A program made the position numbers and the translations under genes. Positions 19,218-27,196 of a DNA stretch of 64,000 bases are shown here, piece by piece. The notes beneath the pieces are model-generated. The model ran no database searches and was not told the origin of the DNA. It saw only the letters and a program-made list of their open reading frames with translations. The stretch is from positions 1,305,031 to 1,369,030 of the forward strand of contig NZ_JEMG01000001.1 in assembly GCF_000600295.1 (NCBI RefSeq), read 5' to 3'. Positions within the stretch are counted from its first letter, which is position 1. Every line of letters starts with the position of its first letter. This stretch comes from Hylemonella gracilis str. Niagara R (lineage in GTDB: Bacteria > Pseudomonadota > Gammaproteobacteria > Burkholderiales > Burkholderiaceae_C).

Positions 19218-19724
19218 ATGTCTCTCTCTCCCAACACCCTGAGCTGGAGCGACGAACTCGCGCTCGGCGACGCCCGCACCGACCACACGCACCAAGAGTT
19301 CGTGGACCTGGTCAACGCCACGACCGCCGCCGCGCCCACGGACAAGCTCATCGTCTACCAGCAACTGCTTGCGCACACGGTCGAGCATTTCGGGCAGGAA
19401 GAGCGGTGGATGCTGGCTTGCGGCATTGCCCCCGACTTCTGCCACTTCAGCCAGCACAAGAACGTGCTGGAAGTGATGAAGGAAGTCGAGCGCCGTGCCT
19501 TGGCCGGAGAGACCGAGTACATCGGCAGCATGATCGAAGCCCTGGTCGAATGGTTCCCGGGCCATGCGAATTCGATGGATGCGGGGCTGGTGGCCTATCT
19601 GCAGGAGAAAGGCTACGACACCAGCGCGGAGGCCTTCCATGCGGGGCCGCCGAAAGCGGGTGAGGCGGGCGAATCCGCCACCCTGGCTTGCACGCACCAT
19701 GCACCGGGGGAGTCCTGCGCTTGA
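19218..19724 (+). CDS. bacteriohemerythrin
   Basis: 168 aa single-domain oxygen-binding di-iron protein. The iron ligands are visible: His in DHTHQEF, His and Glu in TVEHFGQEERWM, His in FSQHKNV, and His plus Asp in WFPGHANSMDAGL. The first 10 residues fit the usual start (LSWSDELALGDARTD). A GGAGGAACC ribosome-binding site precedes the ATG. The C-terminal tail after residue 135 is longer than usual and ends in a His/Cys-containing segment (CTHHAPGESCA). The roles known for the family are oxygen storage, oxygen delivery or oxygen sensing for chemotaxis. Confidence 0.93.
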   Translation: MSLSPNTLSWSDELALGDARTDHTHQEFVDLVNATTAAAPTDKLIVYQQLLAHTVEHFGQEERWMLACGIAPDFCHFSQHKNVLEVMKEVERRALAGETEYIGSMIEALVEWFPGHANSMDAGLVAYLQEKGYDTSAEAFHAGPPKAGEAGESATLACTHHAPGESCA

Positions 19725-19791
19725 GATGGGACCTGTCCCTCACTTGGCCAGCAGATAAGTCATTCGAAATGAATCTGACGAAGAGGAAAGC

Positions 19792-20478
19792 ATGGATATG
19801 AGGAAATGCTGGGCTGCTGGCGCCAGTTTCATCGTGATTTTTCTGTTGTCTGGTTGCGTCACGATGTCGGGTACATACCTCATCACTGCGCATCGTTTTG
19901 ACGGAACCCCTCTCAACAGCATGATGGCGGAAGGTAGTGGTATCTACACCGTGAAGAACGCCATCTGTATGTCGGAGCCGGGGGCCGTCATAACGATCAA
20001 GGATGCGAAGACGGGGCAAGAGATCCAGAGCGAGAGCCCGCATCAGTGCGGAGGCATGCCCTTTGCTGACGTGAGTCTTCAGGCGGCGAATCAGAAACTG
20101 GAGAAACAGTTTTCGCCCATCCGTTTGGTTACCAGTGCGGGAGCAAACCAGTCTGGCAAAGCCACCGCCGAATGGGCTGGTACGCCCGGCCCCAGCATTG
20201 TTGAGAACGCCACCTTGTTGAAGGCAGACGTGCTTGGAGGTTTCAAGAGCAAATGTGGGCTGGATGCCGTGCAGCTTTCTGAAACCAGGGTCGTGAAATA
20301 CGCTGTACCCGTTTTCTATGAAGTCTGGGTTTTTGATGACCCGCTATCCGAGCGTGATGACAAGAAAACAGCCCTGTCCCTTGTCTTGAGGCAGCGGCCG
20401 AACAACGGAGGGGTTGATTTTTCATTCCACGGTGCCTGTCACGGCAAGAAGATGCCTCTGTTTCAGCTCGCCAAGTAA
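19792..20478 (+). CDS. putative lipoprotein of unknown function
   Basis: 228 aa. A lipoprotein signal peptide is clear: MDMRKCWAAG, a hydrophobic core and the lipobox LLSGC, giving a predicted diacylated Cys23. The mature protein has several further cysteines (ICMSEPG, HQCGGM, KCGLDA, ACHGKK) that may form disulfides in the periplasm. I do not recognise a family. A GAGGAAAG site precedes the ATG. Base composition is visibly less G+C-rich than its neighbours, which suggests recent acquisition. It is flanked by bacteriohemerythrin and a VOC protein with no evident shared function. Confidence 0.8.
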   Translation: MDMRKCWAAGASFIVIFLLSGCVTMSGTYLITAHRFDGTPLNSMMAEGSGIYTVKNAICMSEPGAVITIKDAKTGQEIQSESPHQCGGMPFADVSLQAANQKLEKQFSPIRLVTSAGANQSGKATAEWAGTPGPSIVENATLLKADVLGGFKSKCGLDAVQLSETRVVKYAVPVFYEVWVFDDPLSERDDKKTALSLVLRQRPNNGGVDFSFHGACHGKKMPLFQLAK

Positions 20479-20578
20479 GCCGTTTCTCGGTTGAGCGGAC
20501 ACTTTAGAGCTATTGGTGCTCGTCTTCGGCGCAGTGCTTCAGTTTGGCTGATACGGCGTTTCTTCTTGAGTGTTGATC

Positions 20579-21028
20579 ATGTTTACCTACGTCTGCCTCG
20601 GTGCCTCGGACCTGGAGCGCTCCGCGCGGTTCTATGACGCCGTGCTCGGCCCCTTGGGCCTGCAACGCTGCGCAACAACGGGTGAGGAAGACTGGGACGG
20701 CTGGGTGGGCTGGGGCACTTACGAAGACCAGGGCCAGCAGGAAGTGGCGCTGTGGTTGTGCCGCCCCTACAACGGCCAGCCGCCCAGCGCGGGCAATGGC
20801 ACCATGGTTGCCTTCAAGGCCGCGTCATGGTTGCAGGTGGACGCTTTCCATGCGGCGGCGCTGGCGCAAGGTGGTGTATCTGAAGGCGCGCCGGGCCTGC
20901 GCCCCCAGTACAACGACGATTTTTACGCCGCCTATGTGCGCGACCCGGATGGCAACAAGTTGGCCGCGGTCTGCCGGGGCCGGACCGCGCCGGATGCGGC
21001 GCCAGGCGCTGTGTCGCGGACGGCCTGA
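20579..21028 (+). CDS. VOC (glyoxalase/bleomycin resistance) family protein
   Basis: 149 aa with the vicinal-oxygen-chelate fold pattern: beta-strand start MFTYVCLGASDLERSARFYDAVL, with metal-ligand positions expected near the N-terminus and in the YAAYVRDPDGNKLAAVC segment. The classical N-terminal His is not obvious, so catalytic activity is uncertain. A GTG nine bases upstream is an alternative start. Proteins of this subgroup are often annotated as lactoylglutathione-lyase-like, but the substrate here is unknown. The lldD-like gene starts about 100 bases downstream. Confidence 0.85.
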   Translation: MFTYVCLGASDLERSARFYDAVLGPLGLQRCATTGEEDWDGWVGWGTYEDQGQQEVALWLCRPYNGQPPSAGNGTMVAFKAASWLQVDAFHAAALAQGGVSEGAPGLRPQYNDDFYAAYVRDPDGNKLAAVCRGRTAPDAAPGAVSRTA

Positions 21029-21126
21029 TCGTCGCTTGGTGGCATTTCAAGGCGTGTTCTGGGCGCGTCCGGAGCCCGTGCCGCTACGGACATAATGCGC
21101 GCTTCCTCGATCACCTCGCAGCTCCC

Positions 21127-22281
21127 ATGACCGTCATCACGAACCTTGAAGACCTCCGCCGCTTGGCCGAGAAGCGCGTGCCGCGCATGTTCTACGACTA
21201 CGCGGACAGCGGTTCGTGGACGGAGAGCACCTATCGCGCCAACGAAGCGGATTTCCAGGCCATCAAGTTCCGCCAGCGCGTGGCAGTGAACATGGAAGGC
21301 CGCAGCACGGCGGTGAAGATGATCGGCATCGATGCCAAGATGCCCGTGGCCATCGCGCCGGTGGGGCTGACGGGCATGCAGCACGCCGATGGCGAGATCC
21401 ACGCCGCGCGCGCGGCCGAGAAGTTCGGCATCCCCTTCACGCTCTCGACCATGAGCATCTGCTCCATCGAGGACATCGCCGAGCACACCAGCGCGCCCTT
21501 CTGGTTCCAACTCTACATGATGCGCGACCGCGAGGCCATGAAGCGCATGATCCAGCGCGCCAAGGACGCCAAGTGCTCGGCCCTGGTGCTCACCCTGGAC
21601 CTGCAGGTCATCGGCCAGCGCCACAAGGACTTGAAGAACGGCCTGACCGCACCACCGCGCCCCACGCTGAAGAACATCCTCAACCTCGCGACCAAGCCGC
21701 GATGGTGCCTCGGCATGGCCGGCACGCGCCGCCACACCTTCCGCAACCTCGTGGGCCACGTGCAGGCGGTCAGCGACATGAAGTCACTGGCGGTCTGGAC
21801 CAATGAGCAGTTCGACCCGCGCCTGTCCTGGGCCGACGTGGCCTGGGTCAAGGAGCAGTGGGGCGGCAAGCTCATCCTCAAAGGCATCATGGACGTGGAA
21901 GATGCCAAGCTGGCCGTGGCCAGCGGCGCCGACGCCATCGTGGTCAGCAACCACGGCGGGCGCCAGCTCGACGGCGCGCCCTCGTCCATCGCGGCCTTGC
22001 CCGCCATCGTGAGTGAGGTCGGATCGAAGATCGAAGTGTGGATGGACGGCGGCATCCGCTCGGGCCAGGACGTGCTGCGCGCCTGGGCCCTGGGCGCGAA
22101 GGGCACCATGATCGGCCGTGCCATGGTCTACGGCCTGGGTGCCATGGGCGAGGCCGGTGTCACCAAGGCCTTGCAGATGCTGCACAAGGAGCTGGACACG
22201 ACCATGGCCTTCTGCGGCCATCGCAATCTGCAGGGCGTGGACCGCAGCATCCTGGTGCCAGGGACCTATCCCGTGGCCTGA
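21127..22281 (+). CDS. lldD: FMN-dependent alpha-hydroxy-acid dehydrogenase (L-lactate dehydrogenase type)
   Basis: 384 aa. It opens with NLEDLRRLAEKRVPRMFYDYADSGSW, typical of LldD/glycolate oxidase enzymes. FMN contacts (PVAIAPVGLTGM, STMSICSIEDIA), Lys in LILKGIMDVEDA and the catalytic base His276 in SNHGGRQLDG are all present, as is the WMDGGIRSGQDVLRAWALGA phosphate-binding region. It oxidises L-lactate or a related 2-hydroxy acid, feeding electrons to quinones. The substrate is inferred from family; glycolate or mandelate homologues are close. dinB starts 8 bases downstream. Confidence 0.88.
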   Translation: MTVITNLEDLRRLAEKRVPRMFYDYADSGSWTESTYRANEADFQAIKFRQRVAVNMEGRSTAVKMIGIDAKMPVAIAPVGLTGMQHADGEIHAARAAEKFGIPFTLSTMSICSIEDIAEHTSAPFWFQLYMMRDREAMKRMIQRAKDAKCSALVLTLDLQVIGQRHKDLKNGLTAPPRPTLKNILNLATKPRWCLGMAGTRRHTFRNLVGHVQAVSDMKSLAVWTNEQFDPRLSWADVAWVKEQWGGKLILKGIMDVEDAKLAVASGADAIVVSNHGGRQLDGAPSSIAALPAIVSEVGSKIEVWMDGGIRSGQDVLRAWALGAKGTMIGRAMVYGLGAMGEAGVTKALQMLHKELDTTMAFCGHRNLQGVDRSILVPGTYPVA

Positions 22282-22289
22282 GCGCGACG

Positions 22290-23504
22290 GTGCAGGTGCC
22301 CGAGCCTAGTCTGTTCGACGCGGAGGACGACGCGCCTCTGACGGAGCGAGCCGCTTCCGCGCAGGCGACGTCGAGGCGCATTGCCCACCTGGACATGGAC
22401 GCTTTCTACGCGTCCGTGGAACTGCTGCGCTACCCGCAGCTCAAGGGCCTGCCCGTGGTCATCGGTGGTTCGCGCCGGCGCGCCGACGACGCGCTGCTGA
22501 AACAGCACGAGGGCCTGCCGCTGTCGGAGATTCCCGTCGAGGCTTTTCCGCTGTTGAAGGACTACACGGGGCGTGGTGTCATCACCACCGCCACCTACCC
22601 GGCGCGCCAGTTTGGCGTGGGCTCGGCCATGGGGCTGATGAAGGCGGCCAAGCTCTGCCCGCAAGCCATCCTGCTGCCGGTGGACTTCGATGAATACCGC
22701 CGTTATTCACGCCGCTTCAAGGAAATCATCCGGGAGATCGCGCCTGTGATGGAAGACCGCGGGGTGGACGAGGTCTACATCGATTTCACCGAGGTGCCGG
22801 GGGGGCAGCGCGAGGGCGGGCGCGTGCTCGCGCGCCTGATTCAGAAAAGCATCGTCGAGGCCACAGGCCTCACTTGCTCCGTCGGCGTCGCGCCCAACAA
22901 GCTGCTGGCCAAGATGGCGAGCGAGTTCAACAAGCCCAACGGCATTTCCATCGTGCAGGTGGAGGATCTTCAGGAAAAAATCTGGCCCCTGCCTTGCCGC
23001 AAGATCAATGGCATCGGACCCAAGACCGACGAGAAGCTGCAGGCCCTGGGCATCCACACGATCGGCGAATTGGCGGCGCGTCCGCGGGCTGAGCTGATTG
23101 AACGCTTCGGCAAAAGCTATGGCGCCTGGTTGCACGAGGCCGCCTGGGGGCGTGACGAGCGCCCGGTGGTGACCGAGAGCGAGCCGGTGTCCGTGAGTCG
23201 CGAAACCACGTTCGAGCGCGACCTGCACGCCGTGCGCGACAAGGCCGAGCTGGCCGCCATCTTCACCAGCCTGTGCGAGCGCGTGGCCGCCGACCTGCAG
23301 CGCAAGGGCTACGAAGGCCGCACCATCGGCGTCAAGCTGCGCTACGCGGACTTCAAGAGCGTCACGCGTGACCAGACCCTGGACTTTCACACCGCCGACC
23401 CGCGGGCCATCCGCCGCGCCGCGGGGCTGTGCCTCAAGCGCGTGGACCTGGAGCGCCGGTTTCGCCTGCTCGGCGTGCGCGTGGGAGGTTTGCGCAAAGT
23501 TTGA
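22290..23504 (+). CDS. dinB: DNA polymerase IV (Y family) with palm/finger insertion
   Basis: 404 aa from a GTG start; a second GTG lies two codons later. Catalytic acidic residues are Asp35 (AHLDMDAFYASVEL) and Asp160-Glu161 (DRGVDEVYID). The LTCSVGVAPNKLLAKMASE and INGIGPKTDEKL helix-hairpin-helix segments are clear, followed by the little-finger domain. Residues about 62-93 are an extra segment rich in charged residues between VVIGGS and RGVITTATYPARQFGVGSAM, absent from E. coli DinB. An N-terminal PSLFD sequence resembles a sliding-clamp binding motif and supports the GTG start. It performs error-prone translesion synthesis. It lies 8 bases after lldD. Confidence 0.92.
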   Translation: MQVPEPSLFDAEDDAPLTERAASAQATSRRIAHLDMDAFYASVELLRYPQLKGLPVVIGGSRRRADDALLKQHEGLPLSEIPVEAFPLLKDYTGRGVITTATYPARQFGVGSAMGLMKAAKLCPQAILLPVDFDEYRRYSRRFKEIIREIAPVMEDRGVDEVYIDFTEVPGGQREGGRVLARLIQKSIVEATGLTCSVGVAPNKLLAKMASEFNKPNGISIVQVEDLQEKIWPLPCRKINGIGPKTDEKLQALGIHTIGELAARPRAELIERFGKSYGAWLHEAAWGRDERPVVTESEPVSVSRETTFERDLHAVRDKAELAAIFTSLCERVAADLQRKGYEGRTIGVKLRYADFKSVTRDQTLDFHTADPRAIRRAAGLCLKRVDLERRFRLLGVRVGGLRKV

Positions 23505-23660
23505 CGTGGATCAAACCCTGCTGGCGCCAAGACCTGAAGTGGTTTTACGGCAAGGCATTTCCTCATTAGCATCGATTCCTGAGGAGAAATTTGCACATCG
23601 CCCAAGCGAAAATGTCTGAGCGATAAGCAGTCGCCGTATCAACAGCAACAAGGAGTCCGC

Positions 23661-25241
23661 GTGCGCGTCAATCTGCCCGTCATCGATCAGGAGTACGACT
23701 ACCCAGCCCACTTGATGCTGGTGTCCATGACCGACACGCGCGGCCACATCGTGCACGGCAACGCGGCTTTCTTCGAGATCAGCGGCTACGCCGCCGAGGA
23801 GCTGATCGGCCAGAACCACAACATCGTGCGCCACCCGGACATGCCCGCCGAAGGCTTTCGTGACCTCTGGCGCACCATTGGGCGCGGTCGACCCTGGACG
23901 GGGCTGGTCAAGAACCGCCGCAAGGATGGGCGTTACTACTGGGTGCGCGCCAACGTCACCCCCATCATGGAAGACGGCAAGCCCATCGGCTACCTGTCTG
24001 TGCGCACCAAACCTTCCCGCGCCGAGATCGAGGCCACGGCCGCGCTCTACCAGCGCCTCAACGAAGAGACCCAGGCCGGTCGGCCCAGCTTCTATCTGGA
24101 ACACGGCCATGTACGCTGGCACGGGTTCAAGGGCCTGGTCAGTGGCTTGACGGTGGGTTGGTTCGAGCGCAGTCTGTCCCTGCGCATGGGTGCGGCCTTG
24201 CTGATGGTGGTGGCGCTGGGCATGCTGCCCTGGGGTCTCGGCACTTGGCTGGGTTGGGGACCAGGGCTCACGGGCGGGGTGCAACTGCTCGGTCTGCTGT
24301 TGGGGGTCGGCATCATGCTGGCCTGGTTCCAGAAATTCCTCGTGCATCCGATGCGGCAGGTGGAGCGCTTCGCACGTGACCTGGCGGCCTGCAACCTCAA
24401 GACCGAGCTGGACCCGAGCCCCTACAGCGACATGGCGCGCACGCTGGGCAATTTGCGCCAGGTGCAGATCAACCTGCGGGCCGTGATCGGCGACGTGAAC
24501 CGACAGGCCGCCAGCTTCTACACAGCTGCCAGCGAGATGGCCGACGGCAGCAAGAACCTGGCCTTGCGCGCCGAGTCTCAGGCCAGCAGCCTGGAGCAAA
24601 CCGCCTCTTCGATGGAGGAAATCTCCGGCACCATCAAGAACACCGCGCAGATCGCCTCCGAGGTGTTGGGCCACAGCGAGCGCAGCACCCAGGTCGCGAC
24701 CCAGGGCGGCGCGTCCGTGCAAGAACTGAGTCAGCTGATGGGTGAAATCCAGCGCTCGGCCAGCAAGATGGGCGACATCGTCAACACCATCGAAGGCATC
24801 GCCTTTCAGACCAATCTGCTGGCGCTCAATGCCGCCGTCGAAGCCGCGCGCGCGGGCGACGCGGGCAAAGGCTTCGCCGTCGTGGCCAGCGAGGTGCGCG
24901 CCTTGGCCCAGCGCAGCGGCGCCGCCGCCAAGCAAATCCGCGACTTGATCGCCCAGTCCTCCGCCCAGATCGGCAACGGCGCGCAACGCATGCAGCATGC
25001 CAACCAGACCATCGCCGACGTGGTGGCCGCCGTGCGCGAGGTGGGCGCGCTGATCAACCAGATCAGCACCGCCGCGCACGAGCAGACCCTGGGTGTCGCG
25101 CAGGTCAACGACGCCATCAACCGCTTGGACGAACTCACGCAACAGAACGCGGCGCTGGCGGAGCAATCCGCTGCGGCGTCTGCCGATCTGAAATCCGGTG
25201 CGGACACGCTGGCGCACGCGGTGCAGGTGTTCCGGCTGTAG
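23661..25241 (+). CDS. methyl-accepting chemotaxis protein with PAS domain (Aer-like)
   Basis: 526 aa from a GTG start preceded by AAGGAG. Residues 20-115 form a PAS domain (TDTRGHIVHGNAAFFEISGY, NHNIVRHPDMPAEGFRDLW), the Aer/PAS type that can hold FAD for redox or oxygen sensing. Two adjacent membrane spans lie at about 175-220, then a HAMP-like linker and a cytoplasmic signalling domain with the hairpin tip EGIAFQTNLLALNAAVEA near 377-394. There is no periplasmic ligand domain, so the signal is internal. It probably couples to CheW/CheA encoded elsewhere. A CGATAA sigma-28-like -10 occurs near 23620 without a matching -35. Confidence 0.92.
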   Translation: MRVNLPVIDQEYDYPAHLMLVSMTDTRGHIVHGNAAFFEISGYAAEELIGQNHNIVRHPDMPAEGFRDLWRTIGRGRPWTGLVKNRRKDGRYYWVRANVTPIMEDGKPIGYLSVRTKPSRAEIEATAALYQRLNEETQAGRPSFYLEHGHVRWHGFKGLVSGLTVGWFERSLSLRMGAALLMVVALGMLPWGLGTWLGWGPGLTGGVQLLGLLLGVGIMLAWFQKFLVHPMRQVERFARDLAACNLKTELDPSPYSDMARTLGNLRQVQINLRAVIGDVNRQAASFYTAASEMADGSKNLALRAESQASSLEQTASSMEEISGTIKNTAQIASEVLGHSERSTQVATQGGASVQELSQLMGEIQRSASKMGDIVNTIEGIAFQTNLLALNAAVEAARAGDAGKGFAVVASEVRALAQRSGAAAKQIRDLIAQSSAQIGNGAQRMQHANQTIADVVAAVREVGALINQISTAAHEQTLGVAQVNDAINRLDELTQQNAALAEQSAAASADLKSGADTLAHAVQVFRL

Positions 25242-25502
25242 GTGGAAGTGGCTGGGGGCATGGCCCCCCCGGCGCGCTGCTGTTCCTGAGTCCCTTTTCG
25301 GGCATAGACCGCGCGATGCATGCTCCAAGTCTATCGCCGACTACTGCCGCCAGACTCTTTGTCAAAGCGATGACAGTTTCAGGCTGGAAGGAGTCATACG
25401 AGCTGCGCCATGCCCAATGACCGCTCTACTCTCTTGCCCGATCCGGACCGGATCTCCTGACCACACCGCGAAATCAGTTGATAAAAACTACTTCGAGAAC
25501 AC

Positions 25503-25757
25503 TCACTCGAGTCCGGCGACCAAGTCGATGTAACGCTGCATCGCCTCCTCTTGAGACAGTCCTTTGCATTCCGTCCAGGCTGTCCACTTCGTGCGCGCCA
25601 TCATGTCGCCAAACCCGGGTTTTGGAGTGGCGTTATCTCCTGCCGTGCCCTGCTTGTACAGACCGTACAACTTGAGCAGCATGGGGCTGTCGGGCCGGCT
25701 CTTCAGCGCTTTTGAACGCTCGATGGCGACGGTGAATTCTTCGATCACGGTAGGCAC
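25503..25757 (-). CDS. acyl-CoA-binding protein
   Basis: 84 aa, the size of the classic four-helix ACBP. The signature LLKLYGLYKQGTAGDN carries the Tyr and Lys that contact the acyl-CoA head group, followed by KPGFGDMMARTKWTAW and the C-terminal helix. It binds medium- to long-chain acyl-CoA in the cytosol. ACBPs are mainly eukaryotic but also occur in some proteobacteria. The gene lies 15 bases downstream of a GST gene on the same strand. The preceding 261-base gap (25242-25502) holds a GC-rich hairpin at 25254-25270 and no supportable gene. Confidence 0.92.
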   Translation of the reverse strand: MPTVIEEFTVAIERSKALKSRPDSPMLLKLYGLYKQGTAGDNATPKPGFGDMMARTKWTAWTECKGLSQEEAMQRYIDLVAGLE

Positions 25758-25772
25758 AGGTCGTCTCCCGGT

Positions 25773-26393
25773 TCAGGCGAATTGATTGAACAGTTCTTCT
25801 TCGTTTTCCATGGCCGCTATGAAGGCAGGCCGCTCCAGCAGGCGGCCCCAGTAGGCGAGCAAATCGCCCTTCGGCTCCCACAGCCCGCCGCGCAGGGTGA
25901 GCATCAGCGCCCAGCCGAAGTAGGCGTCGGCGACCGAGAAGGCATTGCCGGCCAGATAAGGGGTGTGGGAAAGACGCTTGGAAACGAAGGCGAGCTTCGT
26001 TCCCAAATTGACCTTCGCCCACGCCTGTACTTCTGCCGGCACGCCTTTCGTGAAGATCGGGTAAAGGCAGTGCTTGTGTAATTCCGAAGCCACGAAGTTC
26101 AGCCATTCAAGAGTGGCCTGTCCGTTCGGGCTTGATCGCGCCGGAAGGTGACCGAATTCGGGAGCCATCTCGGCGAGCACCTGCAACACAACGCTGTTTT
26201 CGGTGAGGATGCGACCATCGTCGAAACGCAGCACCGGGACCTGGCTCTTGGTCGAGATGGTCTCAAACGCAAGGCCATCGCTTGTCTGCTTTCGCAACAG
26301 CGATACAGGCTGCATCTTGATGGGTAACGAGGCTTCGAGAATGATCACATGCCCCGCGAAAGAGCACGCCATAGGCGAGAAGAAGTAGTCCAT
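25773..26393 (-). CDS. glutathione S-transferase family protein
   Basis: 206 aa. The N-terminal thioredoxin-like domain (1-80) includes MACSFAGHVIILEASL at the catalytic position, KSQVPVLRFDDGRILTENSVVLQVLAE with the cis-Pro and glutathione-contacting Glu-Asn, and the C-terminal helical domain has the capping-box SVADAYFGWALML. The Cys-Ser near the active site fits beta/GstA-type enzymes. It is probably a cytosolic conjugating or peroxide-reducing enzyme. It lies between the ACBP and PfpI-like genes, all on the minus strand with gaps of 15 and 27 bases, so probably one operon. Confidence 0.9.
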   Translation of the reverse strand: MDYFFSPMACSFAGHVIILEASLPIKMQPVSLLRKQTSDGLAFETISTKSQVPVLRFDDGRILTENSVVLQVLAEMAPEFGHLPARSSPNGQATLEWLNFVASELHKHCLYPIFTKGVPAEVQAWAKVNLGTKLAFVSKRLSHTPYLAGNAFSVADAYFGWALMLTLRGGLWEPKGDLLAYWGRLLERPAFIAAMENEEELFNQFA

Positions 26394-26420
26394 GGAGTTC
26401 CCGCAGAGTGATTGCCCGGC

Positions 26421-27083
26421 TCAGGCCGGCGGGGTCAGGCTGCGAATGCGCTCGGCGCCTTCGGCTTCGAATTGCTTGACGATGGACTTGGCAAAGTCCG
26501 ATGCACTGTCGGGCGTTCCGTTGCCAAAGGGAGGGTCGGGGTAATACTCGATTCCGAGTTGCAGCGTCTTGGCCAACTCCTCGCCGGCCAGCAGACCGGC
26601 CAGAAACAGTCCTGCGTCGATGCTGGCCGAGACGCCGGCACCGGTGATGAGCTGGCCATCGCGGATGAACCGGTTTGTGCTGACATTCGCACCATAGTCG
26701 GCAACCCTGTCGCGCACCGCCCAGTTCGTGGTGACCTGCTTGCCATACAAGAGCCCAGCCGCGCCGAGCAGCTCAACGCCGTTGCAGATCCCCACCGTCC
26801 ATTTGGCACTGACGGCCAGTCGCCGGATGGTGTCGAGTACATCCTGGTCGCTCATAGCAGGAATGACACCCGGGCCACCAGGTACGTACAGGATGTCGGT
26901 GCTGTCGATGTCGGCGAAGCTTCTGTACGCTGTCAACGCCAGGCGTCTTGTATCGGCCCAAACGGGGCCGCATTGCAAAGCTGCAAATTCTGTTTCTACC
27001 CCAGGTATGTTGGCCAAGACTTCGTAGCCGCCAACAATGTCCAGCGCAGTGAATCCATCAAAAAGAACAATCGTCAATCGCAT
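26421..27083 (-). CDS. DJ-1/PfpI family protein
   Basis: 220 aa single DJ-1/PfpI (class I glutamine amidotransferase-like) domain. The nucleophile elbow GICNGVELL places Cys100 at the expected turn, the upstream acidic partner lies in the FDGFTALDIVGGYEVL region, and VPGGPGV is conserved. Such proteins include isonitrile hydratases, glyoxalase III and regulators; the substrate here is unknown. It is divergent from a GlxA-type AraC regulator 113 bases away that has the same fold fused to an HTH, suggesting that this regulator controls the GST/ACBP/PfpI operon. Confidence 0.88.
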   Translation of the reverse strand: MRLTIVLFDGFTALDIVGGYEVLANIPGVETEFAALQCGPVWADTRRLALTAYRSFADIDSTDILYVPGGPGVIPAMSDQDVLDTIRRLAVSAKWTVGICNGVELLGAAGLLYGKQVTTNWAVRDRVADYGANVSTNRFIRDGQLITGAGVSASIDAGLFLAGLLAGEELAKTLQLGIEYYPDPPFGNGTPDSASDFAKSIVKQFEAEGAERIRSLTPPA

Positions 27084-27196
27084 AACAAGGCCTTTGCTCA
27101 GTGGTTGAGTGAGGCTTCATCTTGTTCGTTCCCAGCGTGATCAGCCAGTGTCGTTTCAGACTATATTTTGTGCATTTAAGACATTCGGACAAATAA

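Noticed and set aside
23600..23660. Sigma-28 (FliA) promoter before the chemoreceptor gene
   Set aside because: A CGATAA -10-like string is present, but no TAAA -35 at the required spacing.
25254..25270. GGGGGC/GCCCCC hairpin after the chemoreceptor gene
   Set aside because: No T-tract follows, so it does not qualify as an intrinsic terminator.
25370..25460. Short frame after a GGAAGGAG element (starting MPNDRSTLLPDPDR)
   Set aside because: Only about 16 codons before a stop and no family recognised; it may be a gene relic but cannot be supported.
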